A stretch of 64,000 nt of DNA from Flavobacteriaceae bacterium GSB9 (lineage in GTDB: Bacteria; Bacteroidota; Bacteroidia; Flavobacteriales; Flavobacteriaceae): the NCBI GenBank assembly GCA_022749295.1, contig CP062007.1, forward strand, positions 2,108,001-2,172,000, read 5' to 3'. The position numbers were made by a program, and so were the translations under genes. Every line of letters starts with the position of its first letter. Position 1 is the stretch's first letter. Of the stretch, positions 27,016-36,402 are shown in pieces. The notes under the pieces are model-generated. The model searched no databases, had not been told where the DNA came from, and saw only the letters and a list, made by a program, of their open reading frames with translations.

Positions 27016-27052
27016 ACGTCATTGCTAGGGAGGTAAGACCGAAGCAATCTCT
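27016..27052. repeat. Palindromic intergenic repeat (GTCATTGC...GCAATCTC type)
   Basis: Contains GTCATTGCT and, 16 bases later, AGCAATCTC; the ATTGCT/AGCAAT arms can form a hairpin. The pattern resembles a dispersed intergenic palindrome of the form GTCATTGCGAGG...GAAGCAATCTC that I recall from various bacterial genomes. Only one copy is seen in this window. It sits between convergent genes, where it could serve as a terminator-like structure. Confidence 0.55.
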
Positions 27053-27113
27053 TGATTAGAACTAAAAAGTAACAAATTACTACACCACTCCTAACATGTT
27101 CCACTGAAGGATA

Positions 27114-29525
27114 TCACAAACTATACCTTAAGGCTAAAATAAGATTTCGTCCTGCTGCAGCAATGCCCGAAGAATAGGTTTTATAACGTTGATCGGTAAT
27201 ATTTTCCAAACTGGCCGTTATTGTAGTTGAAGTGCCTATTTGATATTGTGTTCTAAAATTAAGGGTGTACCACGATGGGCTGTATGGGTTTCCGTTAGTA
27301 TCCAATGCATAGATATAATCCTTTTCGGTTTCCGAAGGGGCTAATTGGTCAAAGGACAAACTGCCGTTGTAATTGGCATACAAATCCATTTTCATTGTAT
27401 TTTTTTTCCAAATTAAATGAGTGTTTCCAAAATTGGGAGCCACATGCCTTACGGGTACTTCAATGTTTCCTGCCGTTTCTGTTCCGCCAATAATACTGTA
27501 TTGCGAACTTAGGTTTGTATGTTTTGCAATGGGCATTTTTAAGCCCACCTCAAAGCCATGTATCCAAGCTTTAGAGGCGTTTTGTATGGCTTGCACATTG
27601 CTTAACTCGCCGTCGTAAACCACTTGCCTATCACCGTTTAAATTATAACTTCTTCGCACCAAAGCATTGTCCAAATAGGTGTAATAGGTACTCATATCAA
27701 GCAGCAGCTTATCATCAAAATTTAACGTCAACCCCAACTCTCCACCGTAAGCATACTCTGGTTTTAGATTATCGTTGGGTACGACCACAGACCCTGGTTC
27801 AGAATCGAACACTTTTCCTACATCATCAATATTGGGTGCTCTAAATGCCGATGACGCATTAAGACGCCACTGCAATGTTGAACTTGGCGACCAACTGATT
27901 CCTGCTGTTCCGGTAAGTGCGCTTGAAGTGTTTTTAGATGCCTCAAAAGGAAGATTTAAAAACATATTATTTTCTGAAAAATTGGCCGAGGATTCAACAC
28001 GATTAAATCGTAAACCAGATTGCAACACAAATTTCGGGTTGGGCTTGAACTTTAAACTAGAATAAAGGGCCGCCGATTGCCAGGTCGCGCCATTAGGGTA
28101 ACGCGAAACAGCAGGATTTATTTCTTTAGTTAATATATTCTCTTCCTTTCCTTCAGACCAAACTTTGTTGTAAACATACTCACCTCCGTAGAAGAACTGT
28201 GTTTTAGAGCTTAGTGTTTTTTCAAAATCTACATTGAACGAATAGGCATCAACGGCCTCTTCGCGAATATTTCTTATTGAAGACTGAAAGTTTCTGTCCA
28301 TTCTGCTTTCCTGAAAGTTTTGATAGGCTAAGGTCACTTTCACCTTATCGTGCAAATTGGAATTGCTGCTTAATTTGGTAACCTGAAGATTAGTCATAAA
28401 CCAATTTTGAGGCCCATAATTCCATTCGGCAGAACGCAAATTACCAGCCCTGTAACGAATTAGGCGGTCATATCGCGGTACATTAGATGTGGTAGAGTAG
28501 AACAGACCTAAATCGAAGCTTAAATTTTCATGGGGTTCATAACGTGCTTTCTGCATCACATTTAATTGGTTATATCCCGAAAATTTTTGCACTAAAGGAT
28601 TAGTGTTCTCTACAATCTGATCACCTTCATCTGTTCGTATGGCATATTCTGGCTTTAAATACGCTTTAGGGCCATGGCTTCCCATTCTTAAATCGCCAAA
28701 ATCGGAAAATGTAGCACTAGTAACAAATGCCCATTTTTGGTAGCCCAAATTAAAATCGAAATGCCCCGTTCTTTCATTATTGGCAGTACTGAACCGTCCA
28801 GTAGCACTAGCGCGGATATACACATCGTCGGTATACGATAATTTTGGACGCTGCGTATAAAAACTCATGACACCACCTATGGCGTCACTACCATAGATTA
28901 CAGACCCCGAACCCAAAGTGACCTCGGTATGTTCTATAGAAAATGGATCGATTGCAATTACATTTTGAAGGTTGCCACCTCTAAAAATAGCATTGTTCAT
29001 TCGAACACCATCAACAGTAATGAGCAACCTATTAGTTGAAAAACCACGTATCATTGGGCTACCGCCTCCAAGTTGACTTTTTTGAATATAAACTCGACCT
29101 GTATTTTCCAATAAATCGGCACTGGTTTGCGGACTTGTAAACTGGACTTGGTTAGCGTTAATACTTACTATTTTTTGGGGAATATCCCTTTTGCTCTGTT
29201 TAAACTTAGATGCCGAAATAACTATTTTCTCCAAACCCTGAGTGTTCGACACTAGTAATACCCGATTAGATTTACCAATATCCTGTTTAGTCAGCTTTTT
29301 AAGTACGTGCGAAAGATGTTTAAAATAAATAATTTCGGTATCCGAAAACGCATCTAGCTCTGCTTGGCCCCTAAAATTAGTAATTACGCTTTTAGATTTA
29401 TCGATGTTATAAATAGCCACACCAAAAATAGGGGCTTTGGTTGTACTATTGAGCACTTTTATATTTTGGGCATAGGCAGACCACGAAATCAAAAAAAGGA
29501 AAATTAGCGAAATTTTAAAATTCAT
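27114..29525 (-). CDS. TonB-dependent receptor (heme/CirA-like plug)
   Basis: Outer-membrane receptor of 803 residues. After the signal (MNFKISLIFLFLISWSAYAQ) comes a shortened carboxypeptidase-regulatory-like domain (about 21-95), the segment LEKIVISASKFKQSKRDIP, a plug with SPMIRGFSTNRLLITVDGVRMNNAIFRGGNLQ and VTLGSGSVIYGSDAIGGVMSFYTQ, and a barrel ending in NLILALRYSL. The plug resembles heme or iron-siderophore receptors. It starts three bases after recO, which overlaps porZ, so it probably belongs to a porZ-recO-receptor transcript. Substrate inferred only loosely. Confidence 0.92.
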   Translation of the reverse strand: MNFKISLIFLFLISWSAYAQNIKVLNSTTKAPIFGVAIYNIDKSKSVITNFRGQAELDAFSDTEIIYFKHLSHVLKKLTKQDIGKSNRVLLVSNTQGLEKIVISASKFKQSKRDIPQKIVSINANQVQFTSPQTSADLLENTGRVYIQKSQLGGGSPMIRGFSTNRLLITVDGVRMNNAIFRGGNLQNVIAIDPFSIEHTEVTLGSGSVIYGSDAIGGVMSFYTQRPKLSYTDDVYIRASATGRFSTANNERTGHFDFNLGYQKWAFVTSATFSDFGDLRMGSHGPKAYLKPEYAIRTDEGDQIVENTNPLVQKFSGYNQLNVMQKARYEPHENLSFDLGLFYSTTSNVPRYDRLIRYRAGNLRSAEWNYGPQNWFMTNLQVTKLSSNSNLHDKVKVTLAYQNFQESRMDRNFQSSIRNIREEAVDAYSFNVDFEKTLSSKTQFFYGGEYVYNKVWSEGKEENILTKEINPAVSRYPNGATWQSAALYSSLKFKPNPKFVLQSGLRFNRVESSANFSENNMFLNLPFEASKNTSSALTGTAGISWSPSSTLQWRLNASSAFRAPNIDDVGKVFDSEPGSVVVPNDNLKPEYAYGGELGLTLNFDDKLLLDMSTYYTYLDNALVRRSYNLNGDRQVVYDGELSNVQAIQNASKAWIHGFEVGLKMPIAKHTNLSSQYSIIGGTETAGNIEVPVRHVAPNFGNTHLIWKKNTMKMDLYANYNGSLSFDQLAPSETEKDYIYALDTNGNPYSPSWYTLNFRTQYQIGTSTTITASLENITDQRYKTYSSGIAAAGRNLILALRYSL

Positions 29526-29528
29526 GTT

Positions 29529-30248
29529 TTAACTAAAAACTTGATTTAATATCTGTAAAGACTTTGGAGGTTTAAACCCGCCTAAATGCAATTCGTAATA
29601 TTGCAAAATCATACTCAAAAAAGCTTGTCGCTGTTTGGTATTAATTTTTATAGTGTTTAATACATCAAATGTTGTGCCTAAAAGCGATTTTAGCAACATT
29701 AAATTATCACCGTTTAGACTGTATTTATTACTAGCATTTTGCTCAAACCTGCCTTCATACAAATTAAAGTATTGAAATTCCATATTTGTAAGGTCTGGAT
29801 AAAAACCTAAATATTTTGTAAGCTTCAGTAAGAATAACAAATGAAAGTTAGCGTATTCAGATTGCGAGTCGAGCCAAAGCAATGCGTTTTCCAAAAAACT
29901 ATAAAGATTTTCGTTTTGCTCCTCTTCATGTAATGTACTGGACAGCACTTCTGCAAGGAACATCGTTATTGAACTTTTTAAAACATTGGAATGCAAGCTT
30001 GCATAAATATGATTTGGCTTCGCTTCTTTAATGGACTGTAACGACCTATTGTTTTTATATGCCGTAACGATTTGCAACTGCGATAGCAATTGAAAATAGG
30101 CTGCCTTAGTGTTTCCTTTTTTACTTTTTAAAATACCACGCAACAATAAGCTTACTACACCCATTTTTTGCGTATAGCATTTAACGATAAGGTCGTTGTC
30201 TTTATATCTTAATTTAGAGAGAACAATGGCGTTTGTTGTAATAAGCAT
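29529..30248 (-). CDS. recO: DNA repair protein RecO
   Basis: Recombination mediator of the RecFOR pathway, which loads RecA onto SSB-coated single-stranded DNA. It is 239 residues, with the N-terminal OB fold visible in TTNAIVLSKLRYKDNDLIVKCYTQKMGVVSLLLRGI and a helical C-terminal domain. No zinc-binding Cys cluster is evident. Its ATG shares one base with the porZ stop codon (TAATG), and the TonB receptor gene follows after three bases. It completes a small set of recombination/SOS genes in this window (recX, umuCD). Confidence 0.95.
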   Translation of the reverse strand: MLITTNAIVLSKLRYKDNDLIVKCYTQKMGVVSLLLRGILKSKKGNTKAAYFQLLSQLQIVTAYKNNRSLQSIKEAKPNHIYASLHSNVLKSSITMFLAEVLSSTLHEEEQNENLYSFLENALLWLDSQSEYANFHLLFLLKLTKYLGFYPDLTNMEFQYFNLYEGRFEQNASNKYSLNGDNLMLLKSLLGTTFDVLNTIKINTKQRQAFLSMILQYYELHLGGFKPPKSLQILNQVFS

Positions 30249-32596
30249 TATCTCACCACCATTAATTTTAAAACTCTGGTTTCGTATGTATCAAGATCTG
30301 ATAACATGACTAAATACACACCAGAAGCCACCTCATTGTTGGCTAAGTTTTTTCCGTTCCAATATGCTGTTCCGCCATCAATTTCCAAATTATAACCCGA
30401 ATACCTTTGGTTGGTTCTTGATTGGGCTTCGGCTACCAAATTACCTTCTATATCTGTAATCTTAATGTTTACGTTTTCTGAAATATCTTTGATTTTCACC
30501 TTATCTTCAAAGATATCGAAATTCGGACGAACCGGATTTGGGTAAACATAGGCACTTTCCAAATCTTCTGAAGTCCCCGAACTTCCAGATTGAAAAGACA
30601 CCAATCCATTAGTAGTTGCTATGTAAACTGTTCCGTTATTTTCGTCTAAAGCTATATCCCTAATGCTATTTGATGGCAATGGCGAATTATCTTTAGTGAA
30701 GTGGAATATGGTATTCTGCCCATTGGGCGAAAAATAAAACAAACCGGAATCTACCGTGCCAACCCATTTATTATTGGCACCATCAACTTTTATATCTGAT
30801 ATATATTGCTGAAAGAGCAATTCTTTAGCTACGCCATCCTCTTCAATAATGATTTCATCGACTTCAGGCGAAGGATCATCAAAAAAATTACTTGTATTAT
30901 ACAACACCCGAATGCCACGTTCAGAACCAATCCATAGTTGGTTTCTGTTATCCAATGCCAAAGCAGAAACGAATGATGATGGCATATTTTGTTCTTCTCT
31001 ATAAATGGCTTTGATGTTGCGATTACCCAGATTTTCGTTAAAAGCGATAACGCCATAATTATAACCAGCAGCCATCCACTTGGTATTATTGTTATCAATA
31101 ACAATATCACCAAAACCACTATTATCAGAAGGATTAGCAATAATATCTTTTAACGAATATGATTTCCATTGGTTATTTGTAGGGTTGTAAGATTTTAATT
31201 GATTTTCAATTAATCCATTGGTAAGCCATAACAAACCTTCCTTATCAAAAGCTGAAGCACCCACCCTAATATCAATATAATCTGGGTCATTCGGCAAAAT
31301 TAGAGACTCTAAACCACTATTTGTTTCATTATATAAAATAGTGGGGGCATTATCGTTGACTTCTAACAAACCACTAAAAAAAGAGCTGATGAACACTTGC
31401 TCATTATTAAAAGGGTTAACCGCTACATAGTTAAGGCATTTTGCACCAAGAACATCAGAATACCTACTGTTTATCCATTCTCCATTTTGCAAATGGCTTA
31501 TGCCTCTATTATTTAAAGGATATGGGTTGTAAAAAATGGTATATTCACCAAAAGTCACCCACAAACCATTGGGTTCTGATTGTATTGAAAACGGTGTATT
31601 TAGTAAAGGGCCTTCTGGATGAACTTCTTCAAACACAGTCGAATCTGTTAGAGGCACTTTTAAAATCCCATAATCTTTAGAGCCTACGTATGCATATTCT
31701 GAATCAACTGATGCTACGGTATATACAGTATCAAAAGTTTCATTGATTGGAATTTCCAATACTAAGTTAAAATCTCCATCGTAGAGCCAAACTTGACTCG
31801 GCGTTGTAACTATTAAATTTCCATCTAGAGCCCTTAAGTCCTGAGGAGCATCGGAATAGCCAAACAACTCGATGGCACTATCATTTAGAATTTCAAAAAT
31901 TTTGTTGTTAGTATCAATAGCAAAAAGCTTATTATTATGTGCCTCAACGGAGCGCCAATTGCCCGAACTAACAGTTTCCCAATTTTGGAAGTCGATGAGA
32001 TTTGGACTGTTAACCAAAGCTTTTTTTATCCCAGTAAAATCGAGACAAGCAGCGTAAATATAATCACCTAAAACAGCTGTTTGACTTACCCTTACTTGTT
32101 CCCCACTGTTTCCTATAAAATAAGTATCATTAAATTCTAAGCGTTCTAAATCAAAAACAGAAATACCAAAATTTGTTGATACATAAACAACATTTTGATA
32201 AGCGTTAAAATGATTTATTGTTTTGTCTTTGGCCGGTATGGTTGGTTTTTCAAGAATATCAACTACAGACAAAACCTCTTCGTCATTATCAAACACAATT
32301 TCAATAAGTCCATTCTCATAGCCTACCACCAACAATTGATAGTCTTTACTGTAATAAATGGTTGAAATTGTTTCTCCTGAAAGCCCATTTACCGTGTTAA
32401 TTTCGGTCATCTCATTGGTTTCAGTGTCTAAACTGAATATGGCATTCGTAGCGGCCACATAAATTTTATTGCTACCATAAGATACATCCTTGATGTCGTT
32501 ATAGGAAAAATGCCCCTTCCAAAGTGTTGAAAAATCTTGTGAAAAGATGGCTAGCGGGGCTATTAAAGTTACAAAAAATACAATTCTTTTAAACAT
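30248..32596 (-). CDS. porZ: T9SS component PorZ (beta-propeller protein)
   Basis: Surface component of the T9SS attachment complex; in Porphyromonas gingivalis PorZ binds anionic LPS for use by the PorU sortase. It is 782 residues: signal peptide (MFKRIVFFVTLIAPLAIFSQ), two tandem seven-bladed propellers of the two-component-regulator-propeller type (repeats such as GSNKIYVAATNAIFSL and NRNQLWIGSERGIRVLYN), and a T9SS-type C-terminal domain from about 690 (AYVYPNPVRPNFDIF...VASGVYLVMLSD). Neighbouring recO is a recurrent partner in Flavobacteriia. Its presence shows that the organism uses T9SS, consistent with the cargo genes nearby. Confidence 0.88.
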   Translation of the reverse strand: MFKRIVFFVTLIAPLAIFSQDFSTLWKGHFSYNDIKDVSYGSNKIYVAATNAIFSLDTETNEMTEINTVNGLSGETISTIYYSKDYQLLVVGYENGLIEIVFDNDEEVLSVVDILEKPTIPAKDKTINHFNAYQNVVYVSTNFGISVFDLERLEFNDTYFIGNSGEQVRVSQTAVLGDYIYAACLDFTGIKKALVNSPNLIDFQNWETVSSGNWRSVEAHNNKLFAIDTNNKIFEILNDSAIELFGYSDAPQDLRALDGNLIVTTPSQVWLYDGDFNLVLEIPINETFDTVYTVASVDSEYAYVGSKDYGILKVPLTDSTVFEEVHPEGPLLNTPFSIQSEPNGLWVTFGEYTIFYNPYPLNNRGISHLQNGEWINSRYSDVLGAKCLNYVAVNPFNNEQVFISSFFSGLLEVNDNAPTILYNETNSGLESLILPNDPDYIDIRVGASAFDKEGLLWLTNGLIENQLKSYNPTNNQWKSYSLKDIIANPSDNSGFGDIVIDNNNTKWMAAGYNYGVIAFNENLGNRNIKAIYREEQNMPSSFVSALALDNRNQLWIGSERGIRVLYNTSNFFDDPSPEVDEIIIEEDGVAKELLFQQYISDIKVDGANNKWVGTVDSGLFYFSPNGQNTIFHFTKDNSPLPSNSIRDIALDENNGTVYIATTNGLVSFQSGSSGTSEDLESAYVYPNPVRPNFDIFEDKVKIKDISENVNIKITDIEGNLVAEAQSRTNQRYSGYNLEIDGGTAYWNGKNLANNEVASGVYLVMLSDLDTYETRVLKLMVVR

Positions 32597-32612
32597 AGAT
32601 TTTTAGAAAGCT

Positions 32613-32620
32613 CAAATATA
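32613..32620 (-). promoter_or_regulatory. Predicted -7 promoter box for porZ-recO-receptor
   Basis: Reads TATATTTG on the minus strand, 16 bases before the porZ ATG. No TTTG at the ideal spacing was found. Confidence 0.5.
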
Positions 32621-32665
32621 TTTATAACAAACGAGTTTTACCTGAAAATAATATATTTAAAACAA

Positions 32666-32692
32666 AAAAGCTTCCCAAATCAGGAAGCTTTT
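32666..32692 (-). terminator. Terminator of gdhA
   Basis: Ten-base-pair stem AAAAGCTTCC/GGAAGCTTTT with a seven-base loop; on the minus strand it is followed by further T residues. Confidence 0.82.
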
Positions 32693-32713
32693 ATTATGCT
32701 TATAATGTTTGTT

Positions 32714-34057
32714 TTAAACGATACCTTGAGCCAACATGGCATCGGCAACCTTCACAAATCCCGCAATATTGGCGCCCCTTACATAATCTACATAGCCATC
32801 TTCATCTTTACCGTATTCTAAGCATGATTTATGTATATCGGACATAATATCCTTTAACTTATTGTCAACCTCCTCACGTGTCCATTTGTAGCGCAAGGAA
32901 TTTTGAGTCATTTCCAATCCAGAGGTAGCTACACCACCAGCATTTGATGCTTTTCCGGGTGCAAATAATATTTTAGCTTTATGGAATACCGCTATGGCAC
33001 CGTTTGTTGATGGCATATTAGCACCCTCACTTACACAAACGCATCCATTTTCAATCAATGTTTTGGCGTCGCCTTCGGTAAGTTCATTTTGGGTTGCACA
33101 AGGCATAGCAACATCACAAGACACACCCCATGGGGTTTGTCCTTTATGATATTCAGCCTTAGGATACTCATCTAAATATTCTTTAATTCTTCCTCTTTTT
33201 TCGTTTTTTAATCGCATTACAAAGGCTAACTTTTCTTCGTCTATACCATCTGCATCATAAATATAACCATTAGAATCTGAGAGCGTTAAAACTTTTCCGC
33301 CTAGCTGGATTACTTTTTCAGCCGCATACTGCGCCACATTACCAGAACCCGATACGACTACTTTTTTCCCTTGAAAACCATCATCTTTTGTTTCCAGCAT
33401 TTTTTGTGCAAAATATACTGTACCATAGCCTGTCGCTTCCGGTCTTATTAAAGAACCTCCCCATGACATACCTTTACCTGTCAGCACTCCTGTAAATTCG
33501 TTATTTAGCTTTTTGTACATACCAAACAAAAAACCAATTTCTCTAGCGCCTACACCAATATCTCCTGCCGGAATATCTGTGTTTGGGCCAATGTGCCTAA
33601 ACAATTCACTCATAAAAGCATGACAAAATCTCATAATTTCGTTATCACTTTTTCCTTTGGGGTCGAAATCGCTTCCTCCTTTTCCTCCACCCATGGGTAA
33701 AGTCGTTAAGCTATTTTTAAACACTTGTTCAAAAGCCAAGAATTTTAAAATGCTGGCATTTACAGAAGGGTGAAAACGTAAACCACCCTTGTATGGCCCT
33801 ATTGCAGAATTCATTTGCACTCTGTAGCCTCTATTTACCTGTATTTCTCCACTATCGTCAACCCAAGAGACCCTAAACGAAATTAAACGTTCTGGCTCTA
33901 CCATTCGCAGCAAAATATTTTTGCCATAATATATATCGTGTTTTACGATATAAGGGATTACGGTTTCCGCAACCTCTTCAACGGCTTGTAGAAATTCGGG
34001 TTCGTGCCCATTTCTTTTTCTTACAAGCTCCATAAATTGACCTACAGTTTGTTTCAT
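32714..34057 (-). CDS. gdhA: NADP-type glutamate dehydrogenase
   Basis: Interconverts 2-oxoglutarate plus ammonium and glutamate; the main ammonium-assimilating role is typical for the 447-residue hexameric class found here. Visible are the substrate motif IGPYKGGLRFHPSVN, the catalytic region LPMGGGKGGSDFDPKGKSD (Lys of GGGKGG), GVGAREIGFLFG, and a Rossmann nucleotide site KKVVVSGSGNVAQYAAEK. Serine within VLTLSDSNG after the second strand favours NADP(H) (inference). It is monocistronic, with a -7 box upstream and a hairpin terminator. Confidence 0.97.
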   Translation of the reverse strand: MKQTVGQFMELVRKRNGHEPEFLQAVEEVAETVIPYIVKHDIYYGKNILLRMVEPERLISFRVSWVDDSGEIQVNRGYRVQMNSAIGPYKGGLRFHPSVNASILKFLAFEQVFKNSLTTLPMGGGKGGSDFDPKGKSDNEIMRFCHAFMSELFRHIGPNTDIPAGDIGVGAREIGFLFGMYKKLNNEFTGVLTGKGMSWGGSLIRPEATGYGTVYFAQKMLETKDDGFQGKKVVVSGSGNVAQYAAEKVIQLGGKVLTLSDSNGYIYDADGIDEEKLAFVMRLKNEKRGRIKEYLDEYPKAEYHKGQTPWGVSCDVAMPCATQNELTEGDAKTLIENGCVCVSEGANMPSTNGAIAVFHKAKILFAPGKASNAGGVATSGLEMTQNSLRYKWTREEVDNKLKDIMSDIHKSCLEYGKDEDGYVDYVRGANIAGFVKVADAMLAQGIV

Positions 34058-34100
34058 ACTCTTTAATTGTGCAAAATTTAAAAAAAATCAATTAATCAAC

Positions 34101-34108
34101 ACAAATAT
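34101..34108 (-). promoter_or_regulatory. Predicted -7 promoter box for gdhA
   Basis: Reads TATATTTG on the minus strand, 43 bases before the gdhA ATG; no clear -33 partner. Confidence 0.45.
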
Positions 34109-34189
34109 ACATTTTCTTCAAAAAAAATGCATTATTTTTTATAATTTCATAATACATTTTTCTCAGTATTTCTGCATAACTTATTAATA

Positions 34190-34220
34190 TTTGTTTCTTT
34201 GCCTAGTTTTTATATATTTG
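34190..34220 (+). promoter_or_regulatory. Consensus Bacteroidota promoter (TTTG-N19-TATATTTG)
   Basis: TTTG at 34190-34193, exactly 19 bases, then TATATTTG at 34213-34220. Both boxes match the consensus. The leader to the ATG at 34257 is about 30 bases. Confidence 0.78.
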
Positions 34221-34256
34221 TTCGTAAGTAACGCCCTCTGAAAAACTAAACCTTAT

Positions 34257-35063
34257 ATGCTTAACTTGAAATCTTTAGCTTGTGGGCTTTTATTGTTTGT
34301 TGGCATTCAAACGGTTTTTGCACAACTAGGTTTTTCTCACGAATTGGGTGTTATAGCAGGTCCTGTAGAGTTTCGTTCAGATTTTGGCAGTAGAAATGAT
34401 GAAATAACAAACTTCGGGAATTCCGGTATTGGTATCGGGATTATTCACTACATTAGTTTTGCATACAGTGCCGATTGTAATTGTTACACTACAGATACTT
34501 TTTTTAACGACCATTTTAAACTGAGAAGTGAAGTTTCTTGGAACAAAACCAATCTCGATCATCACGGATTTTGGGTGGAGTCTGATAAAACCAGTGCTGA
34601 AGCAGATAAACTTAGGGCACACAGCGGTATAGCCGAAAATTTTGATATTGGAATGCAGTTGGAATATTTCCCTTTAAGCATTCGTTCTTTCCAAGCCTTT
34701 TCTTATAGTTTTGCTCCTTTTGTTAGTTTTGGCGTCCACTACACACATTTTACGCCTGAAGTTAGCACTAACTATACCAATCCCAATCCAACTGCAATAG
34801 GCGACGTTACAGACCCTAGCAACTTTTATACATTTTGGGAACCAGGCTCTGTAGATGCCTCTCCAGGCAGTACTTGGTCCGTTGTTTCTAGCGTTGGCGT
34901 ACGCTACAAACTCACAAAACTATCAGATTTAATGCTCGACTTAAGATGGCAATACTACTTTGATGATTGGATTGATGGCTTAAATCACAATTGGGCGAAT
35001 TATGATAGAAAAAACGATTGGTTGGTTTGGTTAAATTTTGGTTACGTTTATTATTTAGACTAA
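34257..35063 (+). CDS. Outer-membrane barrel-like protein (THC0290_0291-like)
   Basis: A 268-residue protein with signal peptide MLNLKSLACGLLLFVGIQTVFAQ. The mature part alternates strands and turns (LGFSHELGVIAGPVEFRSDFG, HFKLRSEVSWNKTNL, VVSSVGVRYKLTKLSDLMLDLRWQYYFDDW) and ends in a strand WLVWLNFGYVYYLD. A CNCY pair sits near residue 77. I recall a Flavobacteriaceae family named THC0290_0291 with this look and gdhA neighbourhood, but cannot verify it. It has the best promoter in the window, so it is probably well expressed. Function unknown. Confidence 0.75.
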   Translation: MLNLKSLACGLLLFVGIQTVFAQLGFSHELGVIAGPVEFRSDFGSRNDEITNFGNSGIGIGIIHYISFAYSADCNCYTTDTFFNDHFKLRSEVSWNKTNLDHHGFWVESDKTSAEADKLRAHSGIAENFDIGMQLEYFPLSIRSFQAFSYSFAPFVSFGVHYTHFTPEVSTNYTNPNPTAIGDVTDPSNFYTFWEPGSVDASPGSTWSVVSSVGVRYKLTKLSDLMLDLRWQYYFDDWIDGLNHNWANYDRKNDWLVWLNFGYVYYLD

Positions 35064-35176
35064 AATCTACTTAAAATCACAGACAGTTTCCTTCTCTTGT
35101 TCTAAATTGTTCGTTTTTTACACTCTATTTACATACAATGTTTACCTTTAGGGTTGTTAATTAACCTCATTAAATT

Positions 35177-35899
35177 ATGCCACAAAAACGCCATTATTTT
35201 TTTATCGGTATTTTACTTTTTGTCTTTTGTTGCAATAAATACCCAAAAGTCTCATTTTCAGAGATTAATATTCCATTCAAAAACAACAGTATTGTTGAAG
35301 TTAACATTCCTAAGTCAGAAGGAAACAAAACTATTTCAAACAACATTAATGATGAAATAAGTAAAACCGTAGCTGCTGCCTTAACCATTGGAGACCCGAA
35401 CACAGAACCTTCAAAATCTATTAAAGAAAGTATCGATAATTTTAATAGTGCATACGAAAAATTTAAGGTTAGCTTCCCTGAAAGTGACATGCCTTGGGAA
35501 GCACAAATTGACGGTGAGGTTATTTATAAATCGCCAGAAATAATAAGTTTAGCAATAACATCATACATCAATACAGGCGGTGCCCACGGCATATCCATCG
35601 TTTCTTTTTTGAATTTTAAAGCTGCTACAGGTGAAAAAATTTCTAATGAACAATTAATTACCGACCTTGAAGGATTTAAAAAAGTCGTAAAACCTTATTT
35701 TGACAAAACCATTACAAACGAAAACATCCCCATTTTTGATACCAATAATTTTCACCTACCAATAAATATTGGCTATACCGAAGATGGCCTGGTTTTACTT
35801 TACAATACTTATGAAATAGCCCCTTATTCGAGCGGAATTATAGAATTCAGGATACCTCTTGAAGATGTCCAACCTTTTTTAGCGTTTAACAGCCTTTAA
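35177..35899 (+). CDS. DUF4163/DUF3298-type lipoprotein
   Basis: A 240-residue protein with a probable lipoprotein signal ending in FVFCCNKY. Residues about 35-120 fit DUF4163, and about 130-235, with NTGGAHGISIVSFLNF and the C-terminal EIAPYSSGIIEFRIPLEDV, fit DUF3298 (RsiV-like C-terminal domain). In Bacillus RsiV this domain binds lysozyme; here no sigma factor is adjacent, so that role is not assumed. Its 3' end overlaps the convergent DinB-like gene by 21 bases. Confidence 0.82.
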   Translation: MPQKRHYFFIGILLFVFCCNKYPKVSFSEINIPFKNNSIVEVNIPKSEGNKTISNNINDEISKTVAAALTIGDPNTEPSKSIKESIDNFNSAYEKFKVSFPESDMPWEAQIDGEVIYKSPEIISLAITSYINTGGAHGISIVSFLNFKAATGEKISNEQLITDLEGFKKVVKPYFDKTITNENIPIFDTNNFHLPINIGYTEDGLVLLYNTYEIAPYSSGIIEFRIPLEDVQPFLAFNSL

Positions 35900-36343
35900 A
35901 AGTGCTAATACGTAACCATAGTGAATACCCTCGTGCGCTAAAATAAATTGCAAGGCATCATCAATGCTGGTTAAGGTATTGCCTGTTGTTGACACTGTAT
36001 ATGTGTTATAATCCTTAAAAAGTCCGTTTTTATAATCATCCTCCGTCTTTTTTATGGACGAGAACAACAAAGCCTTTATTTCATTAACCTCATCTTCAGT
36101 TACAGGGCCTTCAGGCTTAGAATCTTTTCTGTACTTATTAATCATACCACCTGAAATAGAAGGCTCTAAACCAGAGAGTTTGTAAGCCAGCAATTGCTCG
36201 GTAACCACAACATGCCCAATATTCCAAATGATATTATTATTAAAACCTTCAGGTATATTGTTTAAGTCTTCCAAAGAAGTATCTTCTATTATTTTACCAA
36301 AAATTTTTCGTGTATTGTTTAAAACCTGAAATGTAAAATCCAT
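35879..36343 (-). CDS. DinB-like metal-binding four-helix protein
   Basis: A 154-residue protein; I start at the ATG at 36343 (MDFTFQVLNNTRKIFGKII), because the upstream extension has low-complexity residues unlike the family. Metal-ligand histidines are His44 (IWNIGHVV), His137 and His141 (AHEGIHYGYV), the DinB/YfiT triad. Such proteins act as thiol-dependent (bacillithiol or similar) transferases or are of unknown role. It overlaps the convergent DUF3298 gene and is divergent from the ArsC-like gene. Confidence 0.87.
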   Translation of the reverse strand: MDFTFQVLNNTRKIFGKIIEDTSLEDLNNIPEGFNNNIIWNIGHVVVTEQLLAYKLSGLEPSISGGMINKYRKDSKPEGPVTEDEVNEIKALLFSSIKKTEDDYKNGLFKDYNTYTVSTTGNTLTSIDDALQFILAHEGIHYGYVLALLKAVKR

Positions 36344-36402
36344 CTTATTTAATTTTTCGATAAATATAGTTTTAATTTGCTTTTTAAGAAACCTATGGAC
36401 AT

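Noticed and set aside
30829-31140. Hydrophobic open frame within porZ
   Set aside because: An alternate frame of AT-rich propeller coding sequence; no promoter or homology signs.
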